A stretch of DNA of 64,000 nt from Bacillus glycinifermentans (GCF_001042475.2 NZ_LECW02000036.1:58456-122455), one strand, 5' to 3'; counted from the stretch's first letter, positions 26,655-36,136 are shown. Numbers and translations are program-made. The notes: generated by a model not told the origin, from the sequence alone.

Positions 26655-26755
26655 AAAAGCATTCAGGTTTAAACCCGAATGCTGATGCCCTCTGGGTGGC
26701 GGATCGCTGCGACTGGTGCAATGAGACAGCCCTCCGCCACTTTTTGTGTGGAAAC
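26655..26755. other. Two strong hairpins between ku and the GGDEF gene
   Basis: AGCATTC and GAATGCT enclose the palindrome GGTTTAAACC and, on the minus strand, are followed by six T: a terminator for the GGDEF gene. Next to it GTGGCGGA pairs with TCCGCCAC about 40 nt away, followed by TTTTTG on the plus strand. The long structured loop between them is not explained by a terminator alone and could be part of a small RNA; no promoter was identified. Confidence 0.55.
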
Positions 26756-26801
26756 ACTGAATTGAGAACATACATAAGGACAAACGATTTTCCTTCATGA
26801 C

Positions 26802-28431
26802 TTACTGCTTTTTGATCGATGGAGAGAAGTATTGATACCTGCTTTTATTCTTTTCTTTTACGGAATACATGGCCATATCAGCTTTTTTCATCAGCTCCTC
26901 ACCGTCCGTTCCGTCGAGCGGAGAGATCGCAATACCGATGCTGACAGACGTTTTCAGCCCGTATTCTTTAATATGAAAAGCCGTTTCAAATTGCCGGATC
27001 AATTTTTGTGCCAGCCTGTCCAATGTTTTCGCGTGGATCTGCAGGGATAATGATAATGAATTCATCTCCGCCCAATCGCGCAATAAACCCTTGTTCAGGC
27101 ACACAGGCCGCCAAGCGCTTTGAAGCCTCGACCAAAAGCAGGTCTCCGATGTCGTGGCCAAGGGTGTCATTAAATTCTTTAAAGCGGTTTAAGTCCAAAA
27201 ATAAAACGGCTGTGCTTCCGCTGTGCTGATGGAGGACTTTTTCCAAATGGATACATGCGTATCTTCTGTTCGGCAAGTCCGTTAAAGCGTCATAATGGGC
27301 CATTCGGTGAATGTTTCGTTCGGCTTCGCGCTGCTTCGTCATATCTTTGCAGATGAGATACATGCTGTCAAGCTTCTGTCTGACATAAACGGGAATCAGC
27401 GTCAGATTTAAGTCGAACTGTTTGCCGTACAGCGTGATTTGCGTATCGCGGTTGAGCGCTTGCTTTTCACTTTTCACTTGATGAAACCAGCCGAGAAGCC
27501 TCTCGCGCTCTTCATGCGGAAAAGCAGACGAGCGCATGGCGGGGGTTTCTATCCCCATCTTTTTCAGAAGCCTGCATCCGGACGAATTGGCGAAAAGCAT
27601 GCGCCCTTCGAGCGAAAAGACATAGATCGGATCAATATTGTAGTTGATTAAAGATTGAAACCGTTCTTCGTTGTCCCGGATTTTTTCGGCTTGTATCAGC
27701 AGGCGCTTATCGTGAAACGCGCCAAAAATCAAAAGAGCCTGAAGCAAAAGGGTGAAGATAACGATCGCAATCCCTAATTGGACCGTATCCATTTCCCTGT
27801 GTCCGTGGCTGATTCCTTGTTGCATGTAAAGTGTTGCCGCCGCCATACCGGTATAGTGCATCCCTGAAATCGCGCCGCCCATTAAAATCGCGCTTGCGAC
27901 TTTAATAAACTGAGTCCGGAAAGAATCTTTTTTTTTCGCGAAAACACGCGATAGCTTCAAGGCGGCGAAAGAGGCTGTAATGGCGATCGCAAAAGATGCC
28001 GTATAAAGAACGGGTTGATAGACGATCTTTATGTGTTCCATCGACTCCATCCCGATAAAGTGCATCGATGCAATGGCGACACCCATTGCAAAACTGGCAG
28101 CCCCAAGCCTTAAACCCGGCATGTCCTTTCCGTTTATCACGTAAAATGATACGAGAGAACCGCTGAGGGCGACAACAATCGACAGCATGACAAGCCAAAA
28201 ATCGTACGTCATGGCAGCCTCGGTATGAAACGAGATCATGCCGATAAAGTGCATGGACCAGATGCCAAGCCCCATCGTCAAGGAGCCGGCCAAAAGCCAC
28301 CCTTTGCTTTTCCAGCCTTTCGTATGTACGACCCGTTCGGATAAATCAAGGGCTGTATAGGCTGCCAAAACCGCCGTGATGTATGATAAAACGATCAGCC
28401 ATCCATTATAATCACCTGAAACTTGTGTCAC
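26802..28431 (-). pseudogene. dgcW: MHYT-PAS-GGDEF diguanylate cyclase (YkoW/DgcW-like), frameshifted and lacking EAL
   Basis: From 28431 the frame encodes an MHYT sensor with seven membrane helices (MHFIGM three times, MHYTGM), a PAS domain (YNIDPIYVFSLEGRMLFANSS) and the first half of a GGDEF domain with intact RLGGDEFIIIIP. Near 27047 the frame shifts by one base: the original frame runs into a stop at 26986, while the next frame continues the domain (IHAKTLDRLAQKLIRQFE ... MKKADMAMYSVKEKNKSR) and ends at 26802. Removing one base after CCTGCA restores a protein of about 543 residues. The B. subtilis orthologue continues into an EAL domain, which is absent here. Inactive allele, sequencing error or programmed shift cannot be separated from this sequence. 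Confidence 0.8.
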
Positions 28432-28625
28432 TTTTTTCTCCGCCTTTTTCTGAAGATGTAGAGTAGAAACCGAATGCTTGCCGTGTAAAGGCTGCCGGGG
28501 AAAGCGGCATTCGCTATAATTTGTGAATTATACTATATATGATGATATTCGCCAATGGACGATCATATCCTCCCGGCCTCATAAAGCCATTTTCCCAATT
28601 ATGCTGAATGTGTTAAAATCATTTT

Positions 28626-29303
28626 GTGCGTTCATTAGAACTTGAAATTATCAATCGTTTAAAGGTTGTGATCGATATCGAAGAATTGATTCTATCAATG
28701 GCAGAAGCATTTAAAAGTCTATCGTATTTCGGGATTTTTTTGGCGCTGTGCATCGAATTCGTGCCTGCCGAAATCGTCCTTCCCCTTGCCGGGTATTGGG
28801 TCTATCAAGGGGACATGTCTATGTGGGGCGTCGTTCTTGCAGGATCGCTCGGCGGTGTCGTCGGACCGCTGACTCTTTACTGGCTCGGCAGATACGGAGG
28901 GCGTCCATTTTTAGAGCGATACGGCAAATACTTTTTCATCAAGCCTGAGGCACTTGTTAAGGCCGACCGCTTTTTTGAGAAGCACGGCGGTTTTGTCGCT
29001 TTCAGCGGCCGGTTTATTCCGGGGATCAGAACGTTAATTTCGATTCCGTGCGGACTTGCAAAAATGAATGTATGGGCCTTTTGCATATATACATTCTTCG
29101 CGATTACGCCGATTACGTTCGTATATGTTTATTTAGGCTTTTATCTCGGCGAAAACTGGAAAAATGTCGGCAGCCTCCTCGACGGGTACCTTCTTCCGAT
29201 CGGTATCGCTATTGTCGTTTTGTTTATTTTGTATCTTTTTTGGAAAAACAGGAGAAACAAAATCAAAGCAGCTCCGCCTTTTCTAGATAAAAATAGGGAT
29301 TGA
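28626..29303 (+). CDS. ykoX: DedA-family membrane protein YkoX
   Basis: A polytopic membrane protein of the DedA/SNARE-associated family, the group of undecaprenyl-phosphate and phospholipid flippases. Signatures are EFVPAEIVLPLAG, GSLGGVVGPLTLYWLGRYGG and the re-entrant SGRFIPGIRTLISIPCGLAKM. The start is uncertain: GTG 28626 gives 225 residues but lies very close to a TAAAAT -10 at 28614; ATG 28698 gives 201 residues without a good ribosome site. Position before ykoY matches B. subtilis. Confidence 0.88.
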   Translation: MRSLELEIINRLKVVIDIEELILSMAEAFKSLSYFGIFLALCIEFVPAEIVLPLAGYWVYQGDMSMWGVVLAGSLGGVVGPLTLYWLGRYGGRPFLERYGKYFFIKPEALVKADRFFEKHGGFVAFSGRFIPGIRTLISIPCGLAKMNVWAFCIYTFFAITPITFVYVYLGFYLGENWKNVGSLLDGYLLPIGIAIVVLFILYLFWKNRRNKIKAAPPFLDKNRD

Positions 29304-29357
29304 CAGCAGAACGTTCGGAGGTTACTATTATCTTATAATTCAATATTTTTTCTTTTT

Positions 29358-29502
29358 TCCCAAAGGGGAGTAGCGTCCGGATGTAAACCGGAAACAAAGT
29401 CGTCAGTTCATGGATGTGCATCCATCGGCTTTGTTGGCATGTTTTAATCAATGACCATGTCTAGCAAGACCTTTGCCTAATGTTGGCAGAGGTCTTTTTT
29501 GT
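29358..29502 (+). promoter_or_regulatory. yybP-ykoY manganese riboswitch with terminator
   Basis: The aptamer starts CAAAGGGGAGTAGCGTCCGG and ends with the ATCCATCGGCTTTGTTGGCA segment; GATGTAAACCGGAAACAAAG lies between. A terminator follows (29467-29502): AGACCTTTGCC pairs with GGCAGAGGTCT and is followed by six T. Mn2+ binding prevents termination, so ykoY is induced by excess manganese. Confidence 0.95.
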
Positions 29503-29570
29503 TTGCCGAAATACCCTGCCGCATTAGCGGGAATAAGAGAAAGAGACAATCACTTAGGAGGAGATATTAA

Positions 29571-30338
29571 ATGGATGCAGCATTGTTACTGGAATACGGT
29601 TGGGTTCTTCTCATTTTAGTCGGGCTGGAAGGGATATTGGCGGCAGATAACGCACTCGTCATGGCGGTCATGGTTAAACACTTGCCGGAAAAAGAAAGAA
29701 AAAAAGCGCTTTTTTACGGGCTGGCCGGCGCGTTTGTGATGAGATTCGGCGCACTGTTCGCCATCTCTTTCCTTGTAAACGTTTGGCAGGTTCAAGCGAT
29801 CGGAGCGGTCTATCTGTTGTACATTTCGATCCATCATATTGTAAAAACCCATGTTCTGAAAAAAGAAGAAAAAGCGAAGGAAACGAAAAAAGGCGGTTTT
29901 TGGCCGACTGTTATAAAAGTCGAACTGGCGGATATCGCCTTTGCAGTAGACTCCATTTTAGCCGCGGTGGCGCTCGCTGTTACGCTGCCTGTGTCCAACC
30001 TTCCGCAAATCGGCGGACTTGACGGCGGACAATTTATCGTCATCTTGGCCGGAGGTATCATAGGACTTGTCATCATGCGTTTTGCTGCAAGCGCATTTGT
30101 CAATGTATTAAAGAAACGTCCGAGCCTGGAAACAGCGGCTTTCCTGATTGTCGGCTGGGTCGGCGTCAAACTGGCGCTCTACACGCTTGCACATCCGCAA
30201 ATCCATATCGTATCCGAGCATTTCATCCATTCAGGCACATGGAAACTCATCTTCTGGGCCGTGCTGATCGCCATCGCTCTTGGAGGATGGTTCATGACAA
30301 ACCCGAAAAAACAAGAAAAACGGGCTGTGCAAGAATAA
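29571..30338 (+). CDS. ykoY: TerC-family manganese exporter YkoY (MeeY)
   Basis: A 255-residue membrane protein of the TerC family. The metal-binding acidic motifs are in LEGILAADNALVMAVMVKHL and ELADIAFAVDSILAAVALAV, with about seven membrane helices. The family exports Mn2+ and helps load metal into secreted proteins. TAGGAGGAG precedes the ATG. Synthesis is under the manganese riboswitch. Confidence 0.96.
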   Translation: MDAALLLEYGWVLLILVGLEGILAADNALVMAVMVKHLPEKERKKALFYGLAGAFVMRFGALFAISFLVNVWQVQAIGAVYLLYISIHHIVKTHVLKKEEKAKETKKGGFWPTVIKVELADIAFAVDSILAAVALAVTLPVSNLPQIGGLDGGQFIVILAGGIIGLVIMRFAASAFVNVLKKRPSLETAAFLIVGWVGVKLALYTLAHPQIHIVSEHFIHSGTWKLIFWAVLIAIALGGWFMTNPKKQEKRAVQE

Positions 30339-30343
30339 CACAA

Positions 30344-30377
30344 AAGCTGCCGGCAATAACGCCGGCGGCTTTTTTAT
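30344..30377 (+). terminator. Rho-independent terminator after ykoY
   Basis: GCTGCCGGC and GCCGGCGGC pair around a 6-nt loop, followed by six T. Confidence 0.92.
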
Positions 30378-30450
30378 GGCGAATATTGACGGATTTCCTC
30401 GAAATATCATTTCATTTTATTAACAGAGATGTTACAAAAACAAAAGAAAA

Positions 30451-30480
30451 ACCCCCCCTAATCCTCAAAGACATATCGAA
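30451..30480 (+). promoter_or_regulatory. Probable SigI-type promoter of sigI-rsgI
   Basis: ACCCCCCC (30451-30458) and CGAA (30477-30480) match the SigI -35 (ACCCCC) and -10 (CGAA) elements. They lie 125 bp upstream of sigI, where B. subtilis has its autoregulated SigI promoter. The C run is conspicuous in an otherwise AT-rich region. Confidence 0.7.
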
Positions 30481-30605
30481 TTGATCTATAAGATCATGCA
30501 ATCCGCTGTCACATTTGAAAAAATAGAAATGAATTCCACCTTTTCTCCTTTGCGATTCCCTATCAAATTAGCTATCATAAATGAGTAGTATAGGGAGGAA
30601 CTGAG

Positions 30606-31361
30606 GTGAAACCAGTGCTTAGCCTTTTGTTTAAGACAGGGAAGAAGAAACCGACATTAGAAGAGTCTGTGATAAGCATACAAAAAGGAAATCAGCAGTT
30701 GCAAAACGAGCTTATCGAGCAATACAAGCCTTTTGTGGCTAAAACGGTTTCATCCGTGTGCAAACGATATATAGATGAAAAAGATGATGAATTCAGCATT
30801 GGCTTAATCGCTTTTAATGAAGCCATTGAAAAATATTCGTCCGAAAAGGGGAATTCCCTGCTCGCATTCGCCGAACTCATTATTAAGCGAAAAGTCATTG
30901 ACTATATAAGAAAAGAAGCCAGAAACGCACAAAATATAAACATGGATTTACAAGAAGGAGAAGAGCAGGAATCGTCTCAAAGCGTGATTGAAGCCGAGCT
31001 TTCCATAAACGAATTCAACCGCCAGCTCGAACAGGAACAAAGGCGGGAGGAAATTCTGCATTTTAAAGGCAGGCTGAAGAGCTTCGGACTATCTTTTTCA
31101 GATTTGCTGGAGAATTCTCCGAAGCATACGGATGCAAGGCAAAATGCCATCAGAGTGGCGCTGACGCTAGTCGAGCATGAAGACTTGCTGGACATTTTGT
31201 TTCAAAAAAAGCAGCTGCCCGTTAAACAGCTTGAAAAGCTGGTGGCTGTAAGCAGAAAAACAGTTGAAAGAAACCGTAAGTATATCATCGCCATGGTCAT
31301 CATTATAACCGGCGATTATATTTACCTTAAAGATTATCTAAAAGGGGTGCTCAACTCATGA
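30606..31361 (+). CDS. sigI: RNA polymerase sigma factor SigI
   Basis: A 251-residue sigma-70-type factor of the SigI group, used under heat and cell-envelope stress. The region 2-like part contains QYKPFVAKTVSSVCKRYID, DDEFSIGLIAFNEAIEKY and LLAFAELIIKRKVIDYIRKE; a C-terminal HTH includes LPVKQLEKLVAVSRKTVERNR. The start is GTG 30606 behind GGGAGG. It overlaps rsgI by four bases (ATGA), typical of sigma/anti-sigma pairs. Confidence 0.96.
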   Translation: MKPVLSLLFKTGKKKPTLEESVISIQKGNQQLQNELIEQYKPFVAKTVSSVCKRYIDEKDDEFSIGLIAFNEAIEKYSSEKGNSLLAFAELIIKRKVIDYIRKEARNAQNINMDLQEGEEQESSQSVIEAELSINEFNRQLEQEQRREEILHFKGRLKSFGLSFSDLLENSPKHTDARQNAIRVALTLVEHEDLLDILFQKKQLPVKQLEKLVAVSRKTVERNRKYIIAMVIIITGDYIYLKDYLKGVLNS

Positions 31362-32449
31362 GAAGAGGGATTATTGTAGAAAAAAATAAAAAATTCGTCA
31401 CATTGCTAACCCCTGACGGACAATTTTTAAAAGCAAAAAAGACGGAGGAAGATTATGAAATCGGTCAGGAGATTACGTTTCCCGCGGAGACCAGAATGTC
31501 AAGGAGGCGCGCTGGTTTTTTTGATCTGCTTGCCCTTCGGCCGTTAAAAGCCGGCGTTTTCTCAATCGCGGCGATCATGCTGCTCGCTTTTATGATCATT
31601 CCCGATGCTTTGAACAACAAAGCGTACGCTTATATGACGATCGACATTAATCCCAGCTTTGAATTGACCCTTAATAAAAACTGCGAAGTCGTCGACTTGG
31701 TCCCGCTCAATCAGGATGGAAAGGATTTGCTGGACAGTATAAAAAATTGGGAAAATTCAGATTTTAAAGAGATCGTCAGCGAAATCGTAGAGGATAGCGA
31801 TAAACAAGGATATGTCAAAGAATCAAAAGAAGTGTTGATCACAACAGTTTATGAAAATAATGAAGATGATACATATAAAGCTACGGTTAAAAGCGAGATC
31901 GACGATGTCGCAAAAAAGTATGAGGAACAGAACTATAAAATGGAAGCCGTAGAATCTGATCTTGATACACGCGCAAAAGCGAAAAAGGAGGGCGTTTCCA
32001 CCGGACGTTACATCCGCACTCATAAAAAGGAATCGCAAGATCCAAAACCGGAAGCCGAACAGGAAGAAGCCGAAAAGGACGGCCAAAATCAGGAGGATGC
32101 CGAAAAAACTGAAAAAGATAAAGCTGTAAAAGAAGAAGATCAAACAGAGCAAAATACGGATGATGAAGATTCCGATACGGAAGATCAGCCGAATGCCGAT
32201 AAATCTTCAGGTCAGGATCAAAACGAATCTGATCATGATACAAAGAAAGAAGAGGAGACAAATACCCCAAAAAATCAAAACCCTCAAGAAAAATACCATA
32301 ATGACAAAAACGGTCAGCAGCCGGAGAAAGGAAATTCGAAAAATGGCTCCGGCAGAGAGAGCCAACAAAACAAGCCTCCGATGCAAAAGGAGAAAAAGCC
32401 CTCTGATCAACGGAATCAAGAATATCCGCCGAGCAGTCCCGGCGAATAA
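31358..32449 (+). CDS. rsgI: Anti-sigma-I factor RsgI
   Basis: A 363-residue single-pass membrane anti-sigma factor. Residues 1-50 are the cytosolic SigI-binding domain (starts MRRGIIVEKNKKFVTLLTPD). One membrane helix follows near 65-85 (VFSIAAIMLLAFMII). The extracellular conserved domain has the Asn98-Pro99 self-cleavage site (MTIDINPSFELTL) known for RsgI proteins. From about residue 215 the tail is a disordered, highly charged, Gln/Asn/Pro-rich stretch, likely cell-wall-facing. Loss or pulling of the outer domain should release SigI. Confidence 0.95.
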   Translation: MRRGIIVEKNKKFVTLLTPDGQFLKAKKTEEDYEIGQEITFPAETRMSRRRAGFFDLLALRPLKAGVFSIAAIMLLAFMIIPDALNNKAYAYMTIDINPSFELTLNKNCEVVDLVPLNQDGKDLLDSIKNWENSDFKEIVSEIVEDSDKQGYVKESKEVLITTVYENNEDDTYKATVKSEIDDVAKKYEEQNYKMEAVESDLDTRAKAKKEGVSTGRYIRTHKKESQDPKPEAEQEEAEKDGQNQEDAEKTEKDKAVKEEDQTEQNTDDEDSDTEDQPNADKSSGQDQNESDHDTKKEEETNTPKNQNPQEKYHNDKNGQQPEKGNSKNGSGRESQQNKPPMQKEKKPSDQRNQEYPPSSPGE

Positions 32450-32461
32450 TTCAGGAGGTAT

Positions 32462-32659
32462 TTATTTGTCAGTATTTCCGCTTAGCTGAGCTTGTGCCTG
32501 CCGTACAAGACGTTTTGTCATTTCCCCGCCTACAGATCCATTTGAGCGAGCGACTGAATCTGAACCGAGCTGCACGCCGAATTCCTGGGCAATTTCGTTT
32601 TTGAATTGGTCCAGTACTTGCTCTGCCCCAGGGACAATCAATTTATTTGTTCTTGCCAT
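32462..32659 (-). CDS. sspD: Small acid-soluble spore protein SspD (alpha/beta type)
   Basis: A 65-residue DNA-binding spore protein that saturates and protects the spore chromosome. The two family signatures are present: the germination protease site region ([13 protein letters not shown]) and [25 protein letters not shown] precedes the ATG on the minus strand. Expression in the forespore is expected. Confidence 0.95.
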   Translation of the reverse strand: MARTNKLIVPGAEQVLDQFKNEIAQEFGVQLGSDSVARSNGSVGGEMTKRLVRQAQAQLSGNTDK

Positions 32660-32694
32660 GTTTTCAACTCCTTTTTCTTAGTGCACTGCTTGTT

Positions 32695-32724
32695 TAGTTT
32701 GAAATGGACAGGGGCTTTTTATGC
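32695..32724 (-). promoter_or_regulatory. Possible SigG promoter of sspD
   Basis: On the minus strand GCATAA (32724-32719) and CAAACTA (32701-32695) are 17 bp apart and resemble SigG -35 and -10 elements. The -10 differs from CATACTA by one base. The expected regulon supports it. Confidence 0.45.
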
Positions 32725-32746
32725 TGGCAATTGTTGAAGCCTGCAC

Positions 32747-32777
32747 GAAAAACGCCCGGCTGTCGGCAGCCGGGCGT
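32747..32777 (-). terminator. Rho-independent terminator after ykrK
   Basis: ACGCCCGGCT and AGCCGGGCGT pair around a 6-nt loop; on the minus strand TTTTT follows. Confidence 0.92.
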
Positions 32778-32788
32778 AACGTAAAACA

Positions 32789-33508
32789 TTATGTTGCGGC
32801 GTGTTTGGCAAACACGTCATCGATCACAGCCTGCGCCGTCGCCTGAATATGGGAAGCGATCACGGAAAGCACGGTAACCGCCGTGATGTCCCTCGTTTTC
32901 TTCCATTCAGGTTCTGCAAGCTCTTTGTAATAATCCCGCATGCGGTCAGTCTCCTCATAGACGATCGTTTCCATCGTCGCCTCTTTGCGCACAAAATCGT
33001 CTCTCTGATGCACAAGATCAAGAACGCGTGCATAGCCTTCATAAAAGCGCAGCGGACTGACGATATCGTCAGACCGGTCGGTAATCGTATTGAAAATCAT
33101 TTTTAAGATGGGTCTGATCGTTTCAAAGTCATAAACCGATTTTAAATCCCGTACAATAAGAAGGATGACGGCTTGATCGATGGAATACTTTTTACCGAGC
33201 TCCGGATGGCCCATCAAATCTTTAATATCGCGCTTGATCCAGTTTTGAATGGCGGTTGATTTTAAAGATGTCAGTTCACACAAATTGCCGAGCTCGACAA
33301 TTTCGTTTGTGGAAAGCCCGTGTTCGGTTTTTTGCTTTTTGCGTTCGTATCGGACGATGAATTCGGGGATTTTTATATGACGTTCCGCTTCATCGACCGT
33401 CATGTCGGCCGATTTCAGCACGATCGCGAGCGGGCTTATATCCAGCTGCCCTTTCAGCGAATACATCAGCTTGGCCATTTCCAGGCGAGTCAGTTTAAAA
33501 GGTTCCAT
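32789..33508 (-). CDS. ykrK: DUF1836 regulator YkrK (repressor of htpX)
   Basis: A 239-residue cytosolic protein of the DUF1836 family. The N-terminal half has a winged-helix-like pattern (FKLTRLEMAKLMYSLK, LTSLKSTAIQNWIKRD, YSIDQAVILLIVRDLKSVYDF); the C-terminal half is helical. In B. subtilis YkrK represses the neighbouring htpX, here also divergent, with a 141-bp intergenic region for the operator. No specific site was identified. Confidence 0.88.
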   Translation of the reverse strand: MEPFKLTRLEMAKLMYSLKGQLDISPLAIVLKSADMTVDEAERHIKIPEFIVRYERKKQKTEHGLSTNEIVELGNLCELTSLKSTAIQNWIKRDIKDLMGHPELGKKYSIDQAVILLIVRDLKSVYDFETIRPILKMIFNTITDRSDDIVSPLRFYEGYARVLDLVHQRDDFVRKEATMETIVYEETDRMRDYYKELAEPEWKKTRDITAVTVLSVIASHIQATAQAVIDDVFAKHAAT

Positions 33509-33649
33509 GGATCCACCTCATTATGTCATAAAAAATAAAATAGCAAACACCACACATTATCTTACGTCTTATCGCTTGCATTTTCAAATCAATGCCTTAT
33601 AATTTTATTATACGAGTTCATTTGATCTTATTATAACACGGAGGTAATT

Positions 33650-34543
33650 ATGGGAAAAAGAATTCTTCTCTTTCTTTTATCGAACATTTTGGTCATCACG
33701 ACAATCGGTATCGTCTTGTCCATCATCGGTTCGCTGACAGGCGTCGGGACGTATTTTACATCAGGCGGAGGCATTGACATCTTGGCGCTCCTCGTCTTCA
33801 GCGCCGTCGTCGGTTTTGTCGGATCTTTCATGTCGCTGTTGATGTCGAGATGGATGGCAAAAATGGCAATGGGCGTTCAGGTGTTAAATCCGAAGAAAGA
33901 TGCGCTCAGCTTTGAGGAACAGCAATTGGTTGACTGCGTTCACAAACTGGCGCGCGCTGCCGGGCTGACGAAAATGCCGGAAGTCGGGATTTACCATTCC
34001 CCTGAAGTAAACGCGTTTGCGACAGGACCGTCTAAAAACCGTTCGCTGGTCGCCGTGTCTACAGGACTTCTTCAGGAAATGGACGATGCGGCCGTCGAAG
34101 GCGTGCTCGCTCATGAAGTCGCACACATCGCCAACGGCGATATGGTGACGATGACCCTGCTTCAAGGTATCGTCAATACGTTCGTCGTTTTCTTCGCAAG
34201 GATTGCCGCATGGGCGGTATCACGGGTTGTCCGTGAAGAGCTTGCGCCGATCGTTCACTTTATCGCGGTCATTGTCTTCCAAATCGCCTTTTCCATCCTT
34301 GGAAGCCTTGTCGTTTTCGCATATTCGCGGCACCGTGAATACCATGCAGACAGAGGCGGGGCAGACCTTGCCGGCAAGGATAAGATGATCCACGCGCTTC
34401 GCTCTCTTGAGCTTTATACGTCAAGAATCAAAGACGAACAGGCATCTGTTGCAACATTGAAAATCAACGGGAAAAAGCACACATCGCTTTTCTCAACCCA
34501 TCCTGATTTACATGACAGAATCCGCCGTCTTGAAGCCAAATAA
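33650..34543 (+). CDS. htpX: Membrane metalloprotease HtpX
   Basis: A 297-residue zinc protease for damaged membrane proteins. HEVAH in [16 protein letters not shown] gives two zinc ligands and the catalytic Glu; the third ligand is in [17 protein letters not shown]. Two N-terminal membrane helices ([37 protein letters not shown]) and two after the active site are clear. ACGGAGG precedes the ATG. Confidence 0.96.
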   Translation: MGKRILLFLLSNILVITTIGIVLSIIGSLTGVGTYFTSGGGIDILALLVFSAVVGFVGSFMSLLMSRWMAKMAMGVQVLNPKKDALSFEEQQLVDCVHKLARAAGLTKMPEVGIYHSPEVNAFATGPSKNRSLVAVSTGLLQEMDDAAVEGVLAHEVAHIANGDMVTMTLLQGIVNTFVVFFARIAAWAVSRVVREELAPIVHFIAVIVFQIAFSILGSLVVFAYSRHREYHADRGGADLAGKDKMIHALRSLELYTSRIKDEQASVATLKINGKKHTSLFSTHPDLHDRIRRLEAK

Positions 34544-34550
34544 AGCTTTT

Positions 34551-34583
34551 AAAAATCCCTCCTTGAAAAAGGGGGGATTTTTG
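34551..34583 (+). terminator. Rho-independent terminator after htpX
   Basis: AAAAATCCCTCC and GGGGGGATTTTT pair around a short loop. Confidence 0.88.
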
Positions 34584-34688
34584 CATACAAAAATATAAAA
34601 GTGTCTGTACACGACAGAATGTTTCATTTAAAATTGAACACGTTATACAGAAGATGATGCAACAACTAATAAAAAAGAAGGAACGATT

Positions 34689-36038
34689 ATGAAGGTTTTA
34701 TTAAACAAGCTTTTGCGTGTCCTGTCGCCTGTACAGCTGATCGCGCTCTATTATTTTTTGGCGGTTTCGGTTTCCGTGATATTATTAAGCCTCCCCATTG
34801 CGCATCAAGAGGGTGTGAAATGGTCATTTATGGATGCTCTGTTTACCGCGGTAAGCGCCGTAAGCGTAACAGGCTTGACGGTAATTGATACAGCAAATAC
34901 ATTCAGCACGGCGGGGATTTGGATATTGGCGTTTGTACTCCAATTCGGCGGGATCGGCATCATGACGCTCGGTACTTTTGTCTGGCTCATATTCGGAAAA
35001 CGGATCGGCTTGAAAGAGCGCCGTCTCATCATGACAGACCAGAACCAGTCCAATTTATCAGGGGTTGTCAAGCTGATGAAGCATGTGCTGATTCTGATTG
35101 TCGCCATTGAGTTTTTCGGCGGGCTGATCCTCGGCACTTATTTTCTGAAATATTTTGATTCGCCGGGAGAAGCATTTATACACGGTTTTTTCACCAGCAT
35201 CAGCGCGACGACGAATGCCGGCTTTGACATTACAGGCGATTCGATGATTCCGTATCGCCACGATTATTTTGTTCAGTTCATCGTGATTTTGCTGCTCATT
35301 TTTGGAGCGATCGGATTTCCCGTACTAACCGAAGTGAAGGACTTTTTGTTCAGCAGGGAACGGAAATTTACTTTCAGCTTATTTACAAAGCTGACGACAG
35401 TCACTTTTTTTCTTCTCGTCTTCGGGGGGGCCATCGGCATTTATGTCATGGAAGCCCGCTTTTCATTTTTAGGGAAATCGTGGCATGAAATATTGTTCTA
35501 CTCGCTGTTCCAATCTGCGGCGACGCGAAGCGGGGGACTCGCGACAATGGACATCAGCCAATTTACGGATACGACGATATTGTTTATGTGCATCCTGATG
35601 TTTATCGGCGCCTCGCCCAGCTCTGTCGGCGGGGGAATCAGAACGACAACGTTCGCTTTAAACCTGCTGGCTTTATTCCATTTTGCCAGAGGAAACAAAT
35701 CGGTGAAAATTTTCAAAAGGGAGCTGCACCAGTCCGATTTGATGAAATCGCTAGTCGTAACGATGGTGGCCGTGCTCTTGGTGCTTTGTTCGACACTCAT
35801 CCTGACGGCCACAGAACAACACACTTTATTGGAAATTCTGTTTGAAGTTTGCTCAGCATTCGGTACGACAGGTTTATCACTGGGGATCACGGCCGATCTG
35901 AGCACGACGGGCAAAATCGTCATCATGATCCTGATGTTCATCGGCCGGATCGGAATTGTGACATTGCTTTATTTGATCGGAAGAAAAGAAAGCGAAGCTA
36001 ATTATCATTATCCAAAAGAAAGAGTTATTATCGGTTAA
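34689..36038 (+). CDS. ktrD: Low-affinity potassium channel subunit KtrD
   Basis: A 449-residue membrane subunit of the KtrCD potassium system, which works with a cytosolic KtrC ring not encoded here. The four membrane-pore-membrane repeats each carry their selectivity glycine: VSVTGLTVIDT, SATTNAGFDITG, AATRSGGLATMD and FGTTGLSLGIT. KtrCD serves osmotic adaptation at high external K+. AGAAGGAACG precedes the ATG. Equivalent to B. subtilis ykrM. Confidence 0.95.
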   Translation: MKVLLNKLLRVLSPVQLIALYYFLAVSVSVILLSLPIAHQEGVKWSFMDALFTAVSAVSVTGLTVIDTANTFSTAGIWILAFVLQFGGIGIMTLGTFVWLIFGKRIGLKERRLIMTDQNQSNLSGVVKLMKHVLILIVAIEFFGGLILGTYFLKYFDSPGEAFIHGFFTSISATTNAGFDITGDSMIPYRHDYFVQFIVILLLIFGAIGFPVLTEVKDFLFSRERKFTFSLFTKLTTVTFFLLVFGGAIGIYVMEARFSFLGKSWHEILFYSLFQSAATRSGGLATMDISQFTDTTILFMCILMFIGASPSSVGGGIRTTTFALNLLALFHFARGNKSVKIFKRELHQSDLMKSLVVTMVAVLLVLCSTLILTATEQHTLLEILFEVCSAFGTTGLSLGITADLSTTGKIVIMILMFIGRIGIVTLLYLIGRKESEANYHYPKERVIIG

Positions 36039-36066
36039 AAAAGACGGCCATGCGGCTGTCTTTTTT
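36039..36066 (+). terminator. Rho-independent terminator after ktrD
   Basis: AAAAGACGGCC and GGCTGTCTTTT pair (one G-U) around ATGC, followed by T. Confidence 0.88.
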
Positions 36067-36136
36067 ATCCACATAAAGTCACCCTTTATATGGTATAATG
36101 CTTAAATGGCGGACTTGAAAAAAAGGGGGAAACTTC

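Noticed and set aside
26577..26800. SigG promoter for ku-ligD
   Set aside because: The operon is SigG-dependent in B. subtilis, but no pair of -35/-10 elements with correct spacing could be read here.
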